DNA of 64,000 bases, taken from contig CM069590.1 in the NCBI GenBank assembly GCA_035771175.1, positions 34,796,821 to 34,860,820 on the forward strand, given 5' to 3'. Position numbers and translations under genes: made by a program. The first letter of the stretch is position 1, and every line of letters starts with the position of its first letter. Below, in pieces: positions 32,093-45,292 of this stretch. This DNA is from Paratinospora sagittata (lineage: Eukaryota > Streptophyta > Magnoliopsida > Ranunculales > Menispermaceae). The notes under the pieces are model-generated. The model was given only the letters and a program-made list of their open reading frames with translations. It did not search any database and was not told the origin of the DNA.

Positions 32093-33330
32093 CATGAAAA
32101 GTGCATGGTGCTAAACAAAAATCAAGTTTATGTTAATTAAAGGGTCGAAGATGGGGAAAACAAAGGCAGTCAAAGACTTCAAGCGAGTGATAATCAGGTT
32201 GTTGTTTAAAAAACACTTCAAGAAGTGACTTGCGATGCAAAGTAGGTGTAGGAAGTCTATTAATCAAATGAACTGCAGTGGCAAAAGCTTCAGCCCAATA
32301 TGTTAATGGCAAGAATGCTTGAGCAAGTAAAGTAAGGCCAAGTTCAACAAGGTGCCTTTGCTTTCGTTCAACAATGTCCTTTTGCTCAAAAGTGTGTGGA
32401 CAAGAAAAACGATGAACAATTCCAGACATTTGTAAAAACTAAGTTAAGGACTCCCCTCCCCAATCGGTTTGAAGAATCTTTATTTTGGAGTTAAGTTGCA
32501 ACTCTGCTTGGGTTTTAAAATGAATGAAAAAATAATAAACATCATATTTGGATTTTAAAAAATAAACCCTAGTGAACCGAGAAAACACATCTACAAAACT
32601 TACATAGTAACGATAACCTGTTGAGGAAACCAAAGGAGAAGGACTCCAAATATCTGATTCAATAAGTGGTAGGGGAGCTGTGTACTTACTTTGTGATGTA
32701 GGAAATGGCAACTTGTGGCTTTTACCCATTTGGCACACAGTACATACAGTTGGGATTTTATTCATAAGGAAAGGAATATTACTATGTGCGAATACATGTG
32801 AAACAATCTTGGGAGAAGGATGCCCAAGTCTTTTGTGCCATACATCAAATGTAAAAGACTGAGATGTATTAGAAACATTGTAAACTTCACCAGCTTGATT
32901 ATTCAAACTAGATGTGACAGACAAACAAGCACTAGGAGAAGAACTAGGCCTGTTGGAACACTTGAGAATGGAGATATCAAATTGATAGAGATCATTAAGA
33001 AGCCTCCCTTGAAGCAATACTTCCTTGGACCGATGATCCTTCACAACACAAAAACTTTCATGAAATTCAAAGAAAACGGCATTATCATGACAAAATTGTG
33101 AAACGCTAATGATATTTTTGGTGATGGATGGAACATGAAGCAAATTTTTAAGTGATTGAACTTTAGAATGTGAAAGAGAATGAAAAGAAGAATGACCAAT
33201 ATGGGAGATGTTCATACTTGATTCGTTTCCCATCAGAATCTTGTTTTGTCCAAGGTATTCATTTCCAAATGAGAGATTGTTCAAATCATTTAGATATGAT
33301 TGGTGGTGCCTGAATCGGGATACCAACAAT
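32093..33330 (-). pseudogene. Element B integrase
   Basis: On the minus strand: gag-pre-integrase and zinc finger (HKRLGHPSPKIVSHVF, then CTVCQMGKSHKLPF), the catalytic Asp residues in ESDIWSPSP and LQTDWGGES, a stop near 32436, and the Glu in EQKDIVERKQRHLVE. The end (FDCLCFPHLRPFN) runs to 32133, and its remainder continues beyond the solo LTR at 30248. An RE1-like integrase, broken. Confidence 0.85.
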
Positions 33331-34443
33331 TATTGGAAATCATATCTGGCGTAGCAAGCAATGCGGCCATGAGAGGGGCCATTCCACCTTTAGGCAACTG
33401 AGTTGTATGAGAAGAAGAAGCAGTGGATGAAACAACAGATCCATTATTGTTGAAATTACCAGCAACAGGTCTGGAACCAAGAAAAGATACATCAAACTTA
33501 TAAAAACACTTGTGCACAGTATGACCATTTTTACCACATAATTGCCAACATGGTTTACCAGATCTACCACGACCTCTACCACAATTGCTATAGCCATTGT
33601 TATGTCGACCACCAGAATACTGAAAAAGTTCAAAATGTACACCAGAAGACTTAGTATGCAAAACAAGATTGGTTGTTAATGGTGCCTCAAGACTTGGTGT
33701 GAGATTCTGTTGATCCTTGTCTCAGATGCAAGAAACAATGCTTGAGCAGCATGAAGAGTATACGACTCTTCTCAGGAAGTGATTACCACTGTGATCGCCT
33801 CATACTCACTACCAAGACCAGTAAGAATGGCTAAAATCTTATTAGCTTCAAACATCTTGTGACCGGAACCAGCCAATGATGCATCACAAAATGATTTCAT
33901 AGTAAGGAGATACTCCTTCATTGACATATTTCCTTTCTTCTTGGTTTGAATCTGATATTTATATTGCATAACATTAGCAGAGGAATGTGATGAGAAATAT
34001 TGCTCAATGGCAGTCCAGACTTCGACTGAAGTCTCACAACGAACTACTTGCGAAAGAAAACTTGGATTGATAGAAGAAAGAAGCCATGAAACCAACAACA
34101 TGTCTTGCCATTAATACAAGACAAAAATAGGATTAAGAGAGACAATAACATCATCAACAACAATTGAAGGCGGTGGAACAACCTGAGTTCCTAGAATTAA
34201 ACCTTCTAGACCATAACCTTGAATTCCAGAATAAACTTGATATTTCCATAGTAAATGATTTGAATCATCTAATTTGATTGTAACCATTTGATTGAGAGGA
34301 TGCGCTACCTGATGTGTAGTAGAGTTTGCAGAAGAAAATACTCCAATAGGAGAGGATTGCGTTAGAACTGGTGAATCTCCAGCCATCGTTCCAATCGTTG
34401 GAACATTAACCGTTGCTAGCGCCGGAGAAGATGAAGACACCAT
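33290..34443 (-). pseudogene. gag: Element B gag
   Basis: The start is at 34443 (MVSSSSPALATVNVP). The region HPLNQMVTIKLDDSNHLLWK is the conserved start of RE1-type copia gag. An in-frame stop lies at 34111-34113 before MLLVSWLLSSINPSF. The UBN2-type part has EVWTAIEQYF, then KKGNMSMKEYL and LAILTGLGSEYEAI. A frameshift precedes 33661. The zinc knuckle is C-x3-C-x4-H-x4-C (CWQLCGKNGHTVHKC; one extra residue). Particle protein, dead. Confidence 0.82.
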
Positions 34444-34459
34444 AACGTGAGCTTGAATA

Positions 34460-34627
34460 GCTCTGATACCAACTTAAAAAATAAAAAAATGAATCTTCAT
34501 TACTGTGACATGATATAGAGAGCTCCTTATATAGAAGCATATAAACATTCTAGAAGCTAAGATATTTTAGCTAACAACCATAACAAACTCAGAACTAGAA
34601 TAACTAACTATCTGATAAATCATAACA
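34460..34627 (-). repeat. Element B PBS and 5' LTR
   Basis: The PBS TGGTATCAGAGC reads on the minus strand at 34471-34460, 17 bp before gag. The short LTR lies to its right and contains TATATAAGGAGCTC on the minus strand (near 34535). Its outer end is uncertain: a TGTTATGATTT start at 34627 is proposed, TGTTATGG at 34585 is the alternative. No second copy exists to settle it. Confidence 0.6.
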
Positions 34628-34900
34628 ACCTTAACTACTAACTGTATCCTTAACTTTATGGAATCCATGGCGATAATCGCACTACCAACTGTAAGTTCCT
34701 ATTTTGGGGTAGATCCCCATTGTAGTGTGATGTCCAAGGCTCGTCTGTTTCACTGTGATGTAAAGTACGTACAAATAAACAATTACATGGGGGAATAACA
34801 AATATAACATGAAGCTAACAAAAAAAAAAGAACACAATTTCAATTACCTGGGTAGGCTCACCGTCAAGAATACTTCCTTGAGAGTTATTGTTCTGATGTT

Positions 34901-37130
34901 CTAGGTTCTCAATAATCGGGCTAGATATACAGAGAGATACCACTCGAGGTAGTTAGAAATTGTGTCCCATGGATGTATTGTACGCTCTCCACGTGCTCGA
35001 GCAGAGAGAACATGGTTATCTCATCTCTCTCATGTTTGATCATAAAATATTTTACGTGGTATTGTTTCGCGGACGAACTCCTAGTTGTTGTACAAGATGA
35101 ATAAGCAATAGGGAAATTGTCTAGATATAACCTAATTGGCAAAGAATCCTATCAGGATGGTTGGGTTCTACAACATCTAAGCATTTAATACATCCTATAT
35201 AAAATGCAAACTCGGAGATCGAACAATTTTCTCTCAAATCTTGATAAGGATCCCAATAAACCTGAACATATATTACAATAAATTGGTTACACATACAATG
35301 CAATGTTATTAAAAATTATAATAATCATAGAATTCTAGCTAACCTCCTTAAGGCGTAAGTTGTCGAGCGCCCTACGCTGGCAAGAAGGGTTAACACATGG
35401 ACGAATTGAGGACAAATGATCATAAAACCAACCCTATTAAACACATTTTATATCAAAATTATGAAGTAAACATCTTGATAAAAATTGATATCTATTAAAG
35501 TAAAATATAAAAAAACATACCTTAAGCAAGGTGAGGTACCCTACAATCTAACACATTGAGTTCCTCGTTGCAAATCTGAGATGACGATACGAAAATGCAA
35601 GATGTGCAACACCCCACGAGTATGTATCGATCATGTCCACGTGCATTAATAATTGGAGATAAGCCACAAGGACTCGTGCTACAGTTTTATCAAGGAATAA
35701 TGTGCAACCCAACAAAAATAATAAAAATTTCCTCGCCATGCACTTCACTGGGGGTAGGGGTGTCATCATTCTTGATGGTACCAAAGCGGTCTTTTAGCCA
35801 ATGCTTGCTCACAGATAGCCCTTTCGAAGAGGAGACCTCAGATAATATATCATTTTGTGAGACTTCCAACCCTTGCATGTGTAATTCAACTACATCTCAT
35901 TTGTCCATTGGTATTGTTGAGATGACTCTACCTGTGACAGGAATATTGAGAAGTACCTCAACATCATCGAACGTAATTGTCATTTTTTCAAAAGGAAGGT
36001 GAAATGTCTTTGTCTTTGGTTACCATCGCTCCACAAAAACAGATGTCAATGTCTTGTTCACAAAAGTGTATGAGCAACTGCTGAGGGCACTCAACCCAGA
36101 TGCTTGAATAATTTCTTGGAGTCTTTCTTGATTGGGGTAGCAATTTAGATCCCAATTAGCTACCTGTGCTCCATGATTTATACACTTACTCTGAGGTCGA
36201 TGCAGTCAACAAAAAAACAAATAAGATTAGTCATTATTAATGAGAAAGAACAGTCAACAATAACACTATTATAAAAGGGGGTGACAACTTACATTATTTT
36301 CCCATATTGCTGCAGCAACATGATTCTTAAAACTTGTATGGATGCGGATTAATAGGCTTCCAAGAAATAAGGCAGGGGTAGGGGTGTTCATGAACTCGAC
36401 TAACTCGATTAACCCAACCCAATCCAACAGAACCTTTTGCATTGGTTTGGTTTTAGATATTTTTAACCCGATTGGTTTGGGTTGGGTCAAGCTTTTATAA
36501 AAAAAATAACCGAACAAACCCGAACTAACTCGAACTAATTAAAAGTGATAGTTAATATTTTATATTTATCAATTTTACTACAGTCATTTATTATAATAAA
36601 TTTATTCAAACTATTATAATGAAAATAACATGAAAGAAATCATCTTAATAAGTATTATAATAGTCATATTTGACTTAGAAATAGTTTTATAAATGACATT
36701 TAAAATTAAAAAAATTGAGTATATCATGCAGTTCTATGATTTTTACATTGAATATACTAACTTGACCGACCAGACCCAAACCAACCCAAAGTTAGTGGGT
36801 TGGGTTTAGGAAGTCTATTGGGATGGGTTGGGTTGAAATTTTTCAACCCGACTAAATTAGGTTGGGTCAGTATTTTCTCATAACTCGAAACCAACCTAAC
36901 CTGTGAACACCCTTAAGCAGGGGCACTTTCAACTATCCCTACATCAATATGTGTATTGTCTTCACCAATATTTTGTGTGCTTGTCTTGTCTATTTGTTCT
37001 TCTTCATCTACATCATCCGTGACGGACTATAAATTAGATTGAACAAGTCATCGTCTCCTTGCCAATGTCGTAGGCCGAGTGCGTGAGACACTTTGCTCAG
37101 TAAAAGTGGTATTGCATGTCTGTACCATAT
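34901..37130 (-). pseudogene. Plant mobile domain (MAIN-like) pseudogene
   Basis: Minus-strand reading gives the plant mobile domain (PF10536 family) in order: MVQTCNTTFTEQSVSRTRP (near 37118), GSLLIRIHTSFKNHVAAAIW, a GTAAGT donor near 36290, then NHGAQVANWDL, VERW-stop-PKTKTFHLPF (about 36020-36004), KMTITFDDVEVLLNIPVTGR, ARKFLLFLLGCTLFLDKT (near 35735), YSWGVAHLAFSYRHL, WDPYQDL, VEPNHPDRIL and a C-terminus HPWDTISNYLEWYL with stop at 34901-34903. Two stops (at about 36017 and 35897-35899) and a frameshift near 35730 disable it. A hAT MITE splits the N-terminal part. Such domains occur both in silencing/meristem genes (MAIN, MAIL1) and in transposons; which this came from cannot be told. Confidence 0.75.
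36379..36915. mobile_element. hAT-type MITE in the mobile-domain pseudogene
   Basis: Starts TAGGGGTGTTCATG and ends TGTGAACACCCTTA, 12-14 bp terminal inverted repeats with two mismatches. Flanked by an 8-bp target duplication, GGCAGGGG (36371-36378) and AGCAGGGG (36916-36923), one mismatch. The interior has the AACCCG/GGGTTGGGT-rich ends usual for plant hAT MITEs with this TIR. No transposase. Confidence 0.85.
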
Positions 37131-38950
37131 CTGCATACAAAAATATTAAATAACTATTGTGTGTCCATACAATTAAATAATATTAAATAATAATTATCAA
37201 AAAAATAAAGTTTGGGTCGGTATGGCCAAACAGGGCTAAACCGAGTTGATCGGTTTGGCCGATGTCGGTCTAACCTATTGCCAATAGCTTGCCCCATCAA
37301 CGAGCTTTCGACGAGTTTTCTTTTTTCCAAACCAAACCAAAAAACATCCAAAAGCACTAAATACACCATTGAATCATAAATAAAGGGCGGGGAAACTCAG
37401 AAAAGTGTTAGTTCATACCGAATCTAGATGTCCAAATCTTTTAAAGAGGGAGAGGGTTTTGGAGAGGGGAAGAAGAAATGATGGCATTGAGGGTTAAGTT
37501 TTGAAAAGAAGAGGAAGAGCGTAGGAAGGGAAGGTGATTTGTAGTAGGGGCTTTTTGAGGAAGACAACGTTGGGAGGGAGGGAGAGGCGTTGGGAGTGAG
37601 AGTGTTAAGGGTAAGAGTAGTTTAGGTGTTTTGAAATTTTTTTGGTGGTTAAAGATAATAAGGTTGGGTAAATTTAGCAAGTGGGTAAAGATAGTAGGTT
37701 AGTGGGGTATATCTAGAATTTTTCTTAAATATTAATTTTTAATTTGAAAATAATAATTTTTTTTATTGTTAGTAAAGAATTAATTTATCATCTGAGATTT
37801 TGACGTACATCTAAATATAGTAATATGATATTCATAAGAAAGTTGTGTAAAATTTTTATATGCAACTAATATAACATTTCTAACTTCATATTGCCCTTTG
37901 TGAGAGAATCCAATACTACCTCTTTTTTTTATATATATATAAAAAAAATTCAAACCCCCACGGCATGTGACTTTGGTGCAATGCAATGTATGCCTTTTTC
38001 GCAGGCCCTACTAGATCCACAAAGATGCACGCTCTAGTAATTATTGGAACCTATTCCAGAGCTAATTGGTTGTTGGTTGGGTCAAGCTTGTCAGTTTGCC
38101 ATATTAGCCATTATGGGCTTAATTTTAAAAAGTAATGTATGACTAATGCACTTTATTGACCTTGTTCCTGAAAGTTATTAGATCGTTTCGAATCACGAGT
38201 CAATGTGTGATTCGAGGCGATCCAATAACTCTCAAGGGTAATATCAAAAAAGTATGTTTGTGAAGTGTGTTTTTAAAATATTTTCCCAATTTTAAGCCCA
38301 TTTCTATTATTCACTTGTATAAAAAAAAATTCTTTGAAAACAAAGTTGGGTATCAAGGATACCTCATACATAAACTGAGGTCTTATTCCTATATCCTTTT
38401 TTAAAATTGGTTTAATTTTACAATTAGGCTTATAAATCAATGGCTTAACAAATAGAGAGCTTCTATTTTAACCCACCAAATCATCTTCCTCAATCTACCC
38501 ATTAACTTATAAACTATTAATATTCGAATTACCCTCTGTATAATCTTACACAAGTGGTCATTAATTTTCTTATTTTGACAAGCAAGTTTGTTCATAGATT
38601 TTACACCTTTCACCCACCTATATTTCATCATTATCATTTTCATTCTCATATCATCTTCAAACAAATTTTCCCTCTCATTTCCTTATATATATCCTACTTG
38701 GTGGAGTCTGAGCATATTCCCCATACATGGTAATGAAGAATGATAGGAAATAAATAAATAATAATAATATTATTATTATTATATTAGGAAATTAGTTAAT
38801 TTCGTAGGATTTTAATTACTAAATTATATTAAGATACTGATTAGATAATTTAGATTTCTATAAATAACAAGTTTATAATTAAAATTGATAGCTCCGCTGA
38901 AAAAAAAAAAAAAAAAAAAGGTATAGGTTGATCATGAAACAAAATATTGA
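37131..38950. other. Intergenic, AT-rich, nothing recognised
   Basis: No gene-like reading frame was recognised. A purine-rich strand (GGGAGAGG, GGAAGAGG) covers 37441-37600. A poly-A run of about 19 sits at 38901-38919. ATATAT-rich runs occur at 37931-37942. Confidence 0.5.
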
Positions 38951-38954
38951 TTAT

Positions 38955-39165
38955 TAATTTTTTTTATTATTATTTTGTTCTTCTTCTTTTGAGTTTGCAT
39001 CACGGGGCCACGACATAAGAGCTTTGCCTCGGGTATAGGCCACGCCACCCTACTTTTGTGGTGAAGACGAAGTTTACACCGAGACTTGAACCTAAAACTT
39101 CACGAGAAAAAATCCGTTAATTCTACGACCTACCAAACCGATTAGTGGTTTCAAATAATTTCAAT
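38955..39165 (-). mobile_element. Candidate tRNA-derived SINE
   Basis: On the minus strand a box-A-like GGTTTGGTAGGTCG (near 39150) is followed 37 bp later by GGTTCAAGTCTC, which fits the polymerase III B box (near 39095), then a unique body with CACGACATAAG (plus strand 39009) and an A-rich tail at about 38985-38955. This is the layout of a plant SINE. Target duplications were not found, so the call is tentative. Confidence 0.45.
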
Positions 39166-41217
39166 AACCTCCAAAATCTACACAATCTTATTTTGTTGTT
39201 TTCATTAAATATACATACTAGGAAGCATTTATATGGAAGTTAGCTTTGGATGGAGACTGGCCGGCGAGCGGCGCAAGCAAAGCAAGGAGGGAACTCTAAG
39301 AAAAAGTGAAGACGCAGTAGAAATTAAAGTTAAAAATAAAGTTCGAGGGTACAAGCAGGGCAACGGTCCAAACCCAAACAAGTAGGAAAGGCAGAGAACT
39401 CCGGGAATCAAGCAATTTAACTAGTCCTTGACGTTGACGACAACCTTGTAATTAGGAATACATGAATATCTTTGGTGCAAACACCCAAGAGGTTAATGTG
39501 ACCCAGAAGTACCGGCCCAGACAACTAATGGCCACTATATAATACTCCTATATATATATATATATATATATATTAATTAACTCTCTATCTATATACTAAT
39601 AGAGATTTATTTTCGAAATTTATCATCATTTATTTAATTAAGATAAAATTTGAGATTTATTTTCATATATAAAAGTACAATTAATGTATAGATTCTAATA
39701 GAGATTTACTTTCTAAAAATGTATTGTGGCACTCAATTAGTGTCACTTGGATCAATAAGGAACCCCTAATACACATAGACTCTATGTTTGTCTTGATCTA
39801 AGGAACTTAGGTGTCTAAGAATACTTTGAGTCTTCAAAGCATGTATATGATTGTAGTACACAATTTCAGCACGCATCCTTGTAATGTATGTTAGATGCTT
39901 TTAAATCATGTATGTTGACGTGTGATTTAAATATATACAATGTATTTAATGGACTGTGTACTGAAAATAATTGCTAAAATTATGTGTTAAATAGCTCTGT
40001 CTTTCCTTAATATATTGTAGAGTGCATAAACATTTTGAACCAATTGCATGAAGGAAATAGTGATAAAATTAGCTAGAATTATTATTTACTGTATATACTG
40101 TGAATTATTTCAATATATTCTAACCTTTCATATGTACTATAGGCCCTTTAAATAAAAAGAGAAATTTAACTCGTCAAATATTAAATTTGCAAGTAGGCAA
40201 ATAGATATGCATGCATGTTCAATTCACTATAGTATGTACTACTTATACCGGATAATTACTAACCCATTTTTGTTGTAAAGGCTAATTATTAATCTCTTTC
40301 CCTAGTTTAGACCATATATAAACCGTATCTAAAAGAGAAATATTATTAATTGACTAGGTTAATTAGCTATTATAATCATAAGGTCAGGGGCCCTGCAGAT
40401 TGTCTAACCACATACTGAGAATAGACTACATGTAGACAAGTTTGCTTACTAGCTTGGATAATTAATTACCCTTTCTTATGACTAATAATGGGCCAATGAA
40501 CTACATCAGGAACTCATGACACAAGCAACAAACCTCTTTAGTCATATATTAATAACCTAAACTTCTCAACTGCCAATAGAAATGTCATCATTTGTGTCAT
40601 CAACATCATAGTTTATTTATATATCTTATTCTTTGCCACTAAATCAATTCCAATGACATGTCACTGATCACCAAGAGATATATATTAATCTATAGATAAT
40701 TAATTAAGAATCAAATTAATTAATAACCCATCACCAAGCATTATTAGTATGAGAAGTGCTAAAATGACTTAAAATAATATATACCTAAAAATATACCTAA
40801 GCAGATAAGATAATATACTACATCACTACATCATGAAAAAAAAAAAATATATATCCACCATTCATTATACACCACATTACGATGAGTATAATTTTGAATA
40901 GATTCTTTGCATAGTAAAACATTCATGTTTTAATATAATCTCTTTGTCAACTTCACTGATCAGTGACTTGGCAATAATATTAAGTTAATGGACCCGGGTA
41001 GGTTGGCAAAAAGAAGATGACTGATCTCACACCACCCACACATGAACATCACAAGAGGACATGCATTTGTAGCGTCAGTGACACGACGCTCAAGATATAT
41101 TATACGTCTATATCTTCTAATTAAACCATAATGACAACATGAAAATTATGTCTTGATGAAGGGTTAAATTTAATTAAATAGCTAGAGGCTAGAGCAAGCT
41201 ATTAATAAGAGAAAGAA
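39166..41217. other. Intergenic, AT-rich, nothing recognised
   Basis: No coding similarity recognised. It includes an (AT)n run of about 26 bp at 39547-39573 and several TTAATTAA-rich patches. Confidence 0.5.
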
Positions 41218-41222
41218 GAATA
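41218..41222. repeat. Target-site duplication of element E, left copy (GAATA)
   Basis: GAATA precedes the 5' LTR and recurs at 45608-45612 after the 3' LTR. Confidence 0.85.
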
Positions 41223-41548
41223 TGTTATGTATTTGAATATCAACGTAACCTCCAATTCATTATAAGGATTTTGTAACCTATATTAATGTTGGATTTAATT
41301 TTGTAATAACCAATGGAATTAACCTTTGTAACTGTTAGATTTATTGATATTATTAATATAATTTAATTTCCTATTATGACCATGAACCTATATAAGGAAG
41401 TGTTTAGATTATACAAGATGTACAAAAAGCTTATACAAGTCTAGAATATTATGAGAATAAAATATCGTCTCATTTATCTATTTCGTCTCTCAAGCATGTC
41501 TCCTTTATATTTGATTATATGTAATAGTTATTAATTTATTTTACAACA
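41223..41548 (+). repeat. 5' LTR of element E
   Basis: Starts TGTTATGTATTTGAATATC and ends TTATTTTACAACA. Contains CCTATATAAGGAAGTG, a likely TATA box, near 41390. The next bases CGTTATCAGCACG form the putative primer site, not the usual initiator tRNA-Met site. Confidence 0.82.
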
Positions 41549-43490
41549 CGTTATCAGCACGAAAGCTTTAGAAATTGAAGGAGATTGCTTGTCTAAATGA
41601 AAAAGGTATATTGGTGGTAAGATTATATATCTTTTTTTTTTTATTTGATACTATTTGATATTAAGTTATTTTATATTGCTATTATTTTATATTTTGTTTA
41701 TAACCTCAAGCTATGTAGAAAAATCATATGTTTGAAGCTATATTATTATATTTTGATTTATATTGCAAAAGTTGTGAAGAAAATATTTTAAAGCCAAAAG
41801 CTATAAAAAAGAAAAATTAGCCAAAAGCTAGACTGGGAACGTTATTATAGTTAATTGCACCTGAAATTGCAATACCGATGAGATGTAAATATTGTGATCT
41901 TTGATCCAAAATTTTTTATGATCAAATCCACTGAAGTTGCAAGATCAAAGTTATGTGAAATAAAATGAAGAAGACATTATTTTATACTTCAAATATGCTC
42001 ATGAAGTAGTAAAAATAAAGAGTGTTGAAGTCTTCTCGAGAAAAATTTTGTGATGAAAAATCACATGTTGAGAAGAAAAAAAATTGTGATGAAAAATCAT
42101 GCGTTGATGTCTTCTCAAGAAAATGATTATGGTGTAGAATTATCAAGCTTGTTTAGCTGGTTGTAAATCATTCCCTAAAGTGAATGATATATTTTTTTCT
42201 ATGATCATGAATAAGAAAATTGATATTACCATGATTATAAGTGCAAATAAATATGGCAAATAAATGTTGCAAAGGTCATAATGCATGAAAAATGAATATG
42301 ATCATGATCATGTATATCATGAAATATGAATATCATAAAGGTCATGATAGATGAAATTAAGTGGCAATGGTCATGGTGGATGAAAATAAATATGACAAAT
42401 GTCATAACTATGGATGAGAAATTGAATATGACAAAAATTATAATTGAGATTATTATGAGAATCATAATGGTTATAATGCTTGAAAATATAGTTATAGCCA
42501 TATATATTTCAAATATATTTACTCTTTACCAAAGTGGAATGATATTATTATTGCAACACAAAACAATTATATAATATAAAGTGTTTGCATTATGTATGCA
42601 ATAAATTAGCATTGGTTGGATACATGTTGTATCACCAAATGATTGATCTTTATTAAGCCTCAATAAAGAAAATAGGTTGAGAAAAACTATTGATGGCTCA
42701 CAAAGAGTAATTAGTATATTGACAAATGAAACAAGATTCATAGTGTCAGTTAATGCCTTATATTTTATATCATTTGCTTAATTTTGAAAATATGTGACCA
42801 AAGAGATGTCAAATATTAAAAGATATTCTTATATATTGCTTCATTTATTTTTGGGAAAAGGAGAATTTAGAGGGGCTTCCTCCTTTATTTTTTTGGCTTA
42901 TTATATCATGAAATTATGAGGTCAATTGAATTATATTATGATCAGTAACCATGAGTTCTTTGACACAAATATATTTATATTTTGGCATCATTGGCCAAGT
43001 TTGAGAAACCTCAATGATATTTTAAATAATGATATAGATAGCCAAATTTTTGGAACCTTAATCAATAATGCTTTAAATAATGGCATAATTGGGCAATGTA
43101 CAGTGAAGCAATTTTGCTGTCATTAAGGGGAGGAAAGTGAATTTCATAATAATGACATATAAAATTGTTAATGTAATATGAGCCATTATAGATTAATTTT
43201 CTCATTACAAGAGAAAAGTCAAGTTTTTGACATGTACATTACTAGAAGCAATATGAGGCTATGTGCACTAAAGGCTTAAAGGAGAAGCAAAAAAAAAAAA
43301 TGAAGTCTAAGTTCACACGATCAATCATGTGCAAAATAATTGTAAATTAGTTAACTGATGTATTCGTTGATGAAGACCTTACAAGACAAATTGTTTATGT
43401 GTTAACACATGAATATGTGACACATCTGAAGAGTGATTGATGGTCAAGTTAAAAGACACAACTTCCTATAAGAAGAATATATATACAAAA

Positions 43491-43810
43491 TATTCCTTAA
43501 GAGGAATAAAATATTGAGAAATAAATATCTCATAAAGATGTATAGATTGATGATTAAAAATTCCTTTAATACGAAAAAATATATGTTTAACAAAGAAACA
43601 TATATGATTATCTCTTCAAGAGTGGTTTGAGAAATATGTATTCCATGAAAAGGAATAAATTGAGACATAAAAATATCTTGAAGAGTTATGGAGTATGAAA
43701 TAAATATTCTCTGAAAAGAAATAAATTTAATATAAATGTTCAATAAAGGGACATAAGTATGTTTTGAAAATATATGAATTTCAAGAATTAATATTCCTCA
43801 AGGAGGAATA
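43491..43810 (+). repeat. Family of short TATTCC ... GGAATA hairpins in element E
   Basis: TATTCCT/TAAG/AGGAATA at 43491-43508 is a perfect 7-bp stem, TATTCCTC/AAG/GAGGAATA at 43792-43810 a perfect 8-bp stem, and TATTCC/GGAATA at 43639-43657 a 6-bp stem. A weaker copy lies near 43705-43723. Each is followed by AA(A/T) and AT-rich sequence. Confidence 0.75.
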
Positions 43811-45277
43811 AATTTTTATGAGGGAATCTCATAAAATTCCATATATATATATATATATATATGATAGACATGGGATGAAAATAATATTGCTCGTAATATT
43901 TCCATTGATATTTTCATGTGTCCATTGATATTTTTTTTAAAATGGGGATCTCACACCATAGATTGTGTGAAGAATGTCGACGTTGAAATTATTGGCAAAA
44001 CTGAAAAATTATTAGCTAAACTCGTTGATGAAACTCAAACGCATGAAGGGCAAAATTATTTTAGATGTAAATGATTATTTAGATGAAATTATTCAAAGAA
44101 ATGAATAGATCCATGAATGATGATATATATTTATACAAATCATTTTAGGATTAAAATGCTCGTAACAAAAGTATCGGATAATTCAAAAATGCTTGATTCA
44201 AAACTTCATTCATGTTTATATGATTATTATGCATACATATTTTATAATAGCTTTAATAAGAATTTGTGATCATATGCATATTATGAAAAAATATATATAT
44301 ATATTTATTGATTTTTATTTATTAGGGCATATATTGATTATTTGAGTTTGATAAGAACTCTTGATGAATTTATTAGTGTCTTTAAAAGAGAAATAAAGAA
44401 AATTTGCATTAGCTTGCAGATGAATTATTTTTCAGTGGAATTTTTATCCCTTAGGCAATTTAGTGAAATAGAGAATTAAAATAAATTAACTTTATATATA
44501 TTGATAAAACATATCCCCTGAGATTTTTAATGATTACTAAATATGATTGAAATCAATAAATATCATTTTTATCATAATAAATATGATTGAAAATTACTTA
44601 TATCGAATTACCATATTTTTATGCAATTGATGTACTTATGTATCTTACAAATTATACAAAGAACATATATTATATTATGTTTTTAAGTAATTTATTAGCT
44701 AGCAAGATACAACTTTACATCAAGTTGAAGCATTAAAATGGTATATTTTTATATGACAAGTAATATGAATTTATTTAATTCAAGAGCGTCAAGATCATAA
44801 TTACTTGGATATGTAACAAGTTCAAAAGGTTTATTAAATAAACATATTTCATTGAAATCTATAAGCTATAAAAAGTGATAAAATTAATATGTAGAAATAT
44901 GATCATGATGCATTATTCTAACCAATTTTTTTGCTAAAGATTTGTCAATTGCAATATTTGTGGAGCCAATTTACAATATTAGTATACAGAGATTGAAAGG
45001 TATTTGAAGCGTCAATCTACTGAAGAAAATTTAATGATGTCGACATTAGGGAGAGAATTCATATGAAGAGAAGTTTTTGACTGGTGCACTGTACTTTTTT
45101 TCTTTAGCTAAGGTTTTGTCCCACTGAGTTTTCTTTACAAAGTTTTTAACGAGTCAGTCCTAACAATATAAGACTCAAAGAGAATATTGTACTCTTTTTC
45201 CTTCTAGATTTTTTTTTTCATTTGGTTTTCTCTAATAAGGTTTTAATGAAGCATATTCTTTATATATGTATGATGGT

Positions 45278-45292
45278 ATTCAAAAAGTGGAG
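45278..45292 (+). promoter_or_regulatory. Degenerate polypurine tract of element E
   Basis: The run TTCAAAAAGTGGAG directly precedes the 3' LTR start TGTTATAAATATATT. Copia elements of this kind normally have GGGGGAG here. Confidence 0.6.

Larger units (their letters stand above)
9950..34627 (-). mobile_element. Element B: RE1-like Ty1/copia element, minus strand, split by insertions
   Basis: Read from right to left the pieces are LTR and PBS (about 34627-34460), gag (34443-33290), integrase (33330-32093), a foreign solo LTR (32087-30254), RT (30248-28929), foreign element A (28923-10175), and RNase H (10169-9950). The order gag, integrase, RT, RNase H is Ty1/copia, and the protein style resembles RE1-type elements. 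The 3' part stops within RNase H near 9950, so the 3' LTR is lost. It is the oldest layer of this nest because others are inserted into it. Confidence 0.82.

Noticed and set aside
42235..42574. Opposed Ile/Met-rich ORFs
   Set aside because: Low-complexity AT-rich sequence inside element E with simple CATAAT repeats; no domain.
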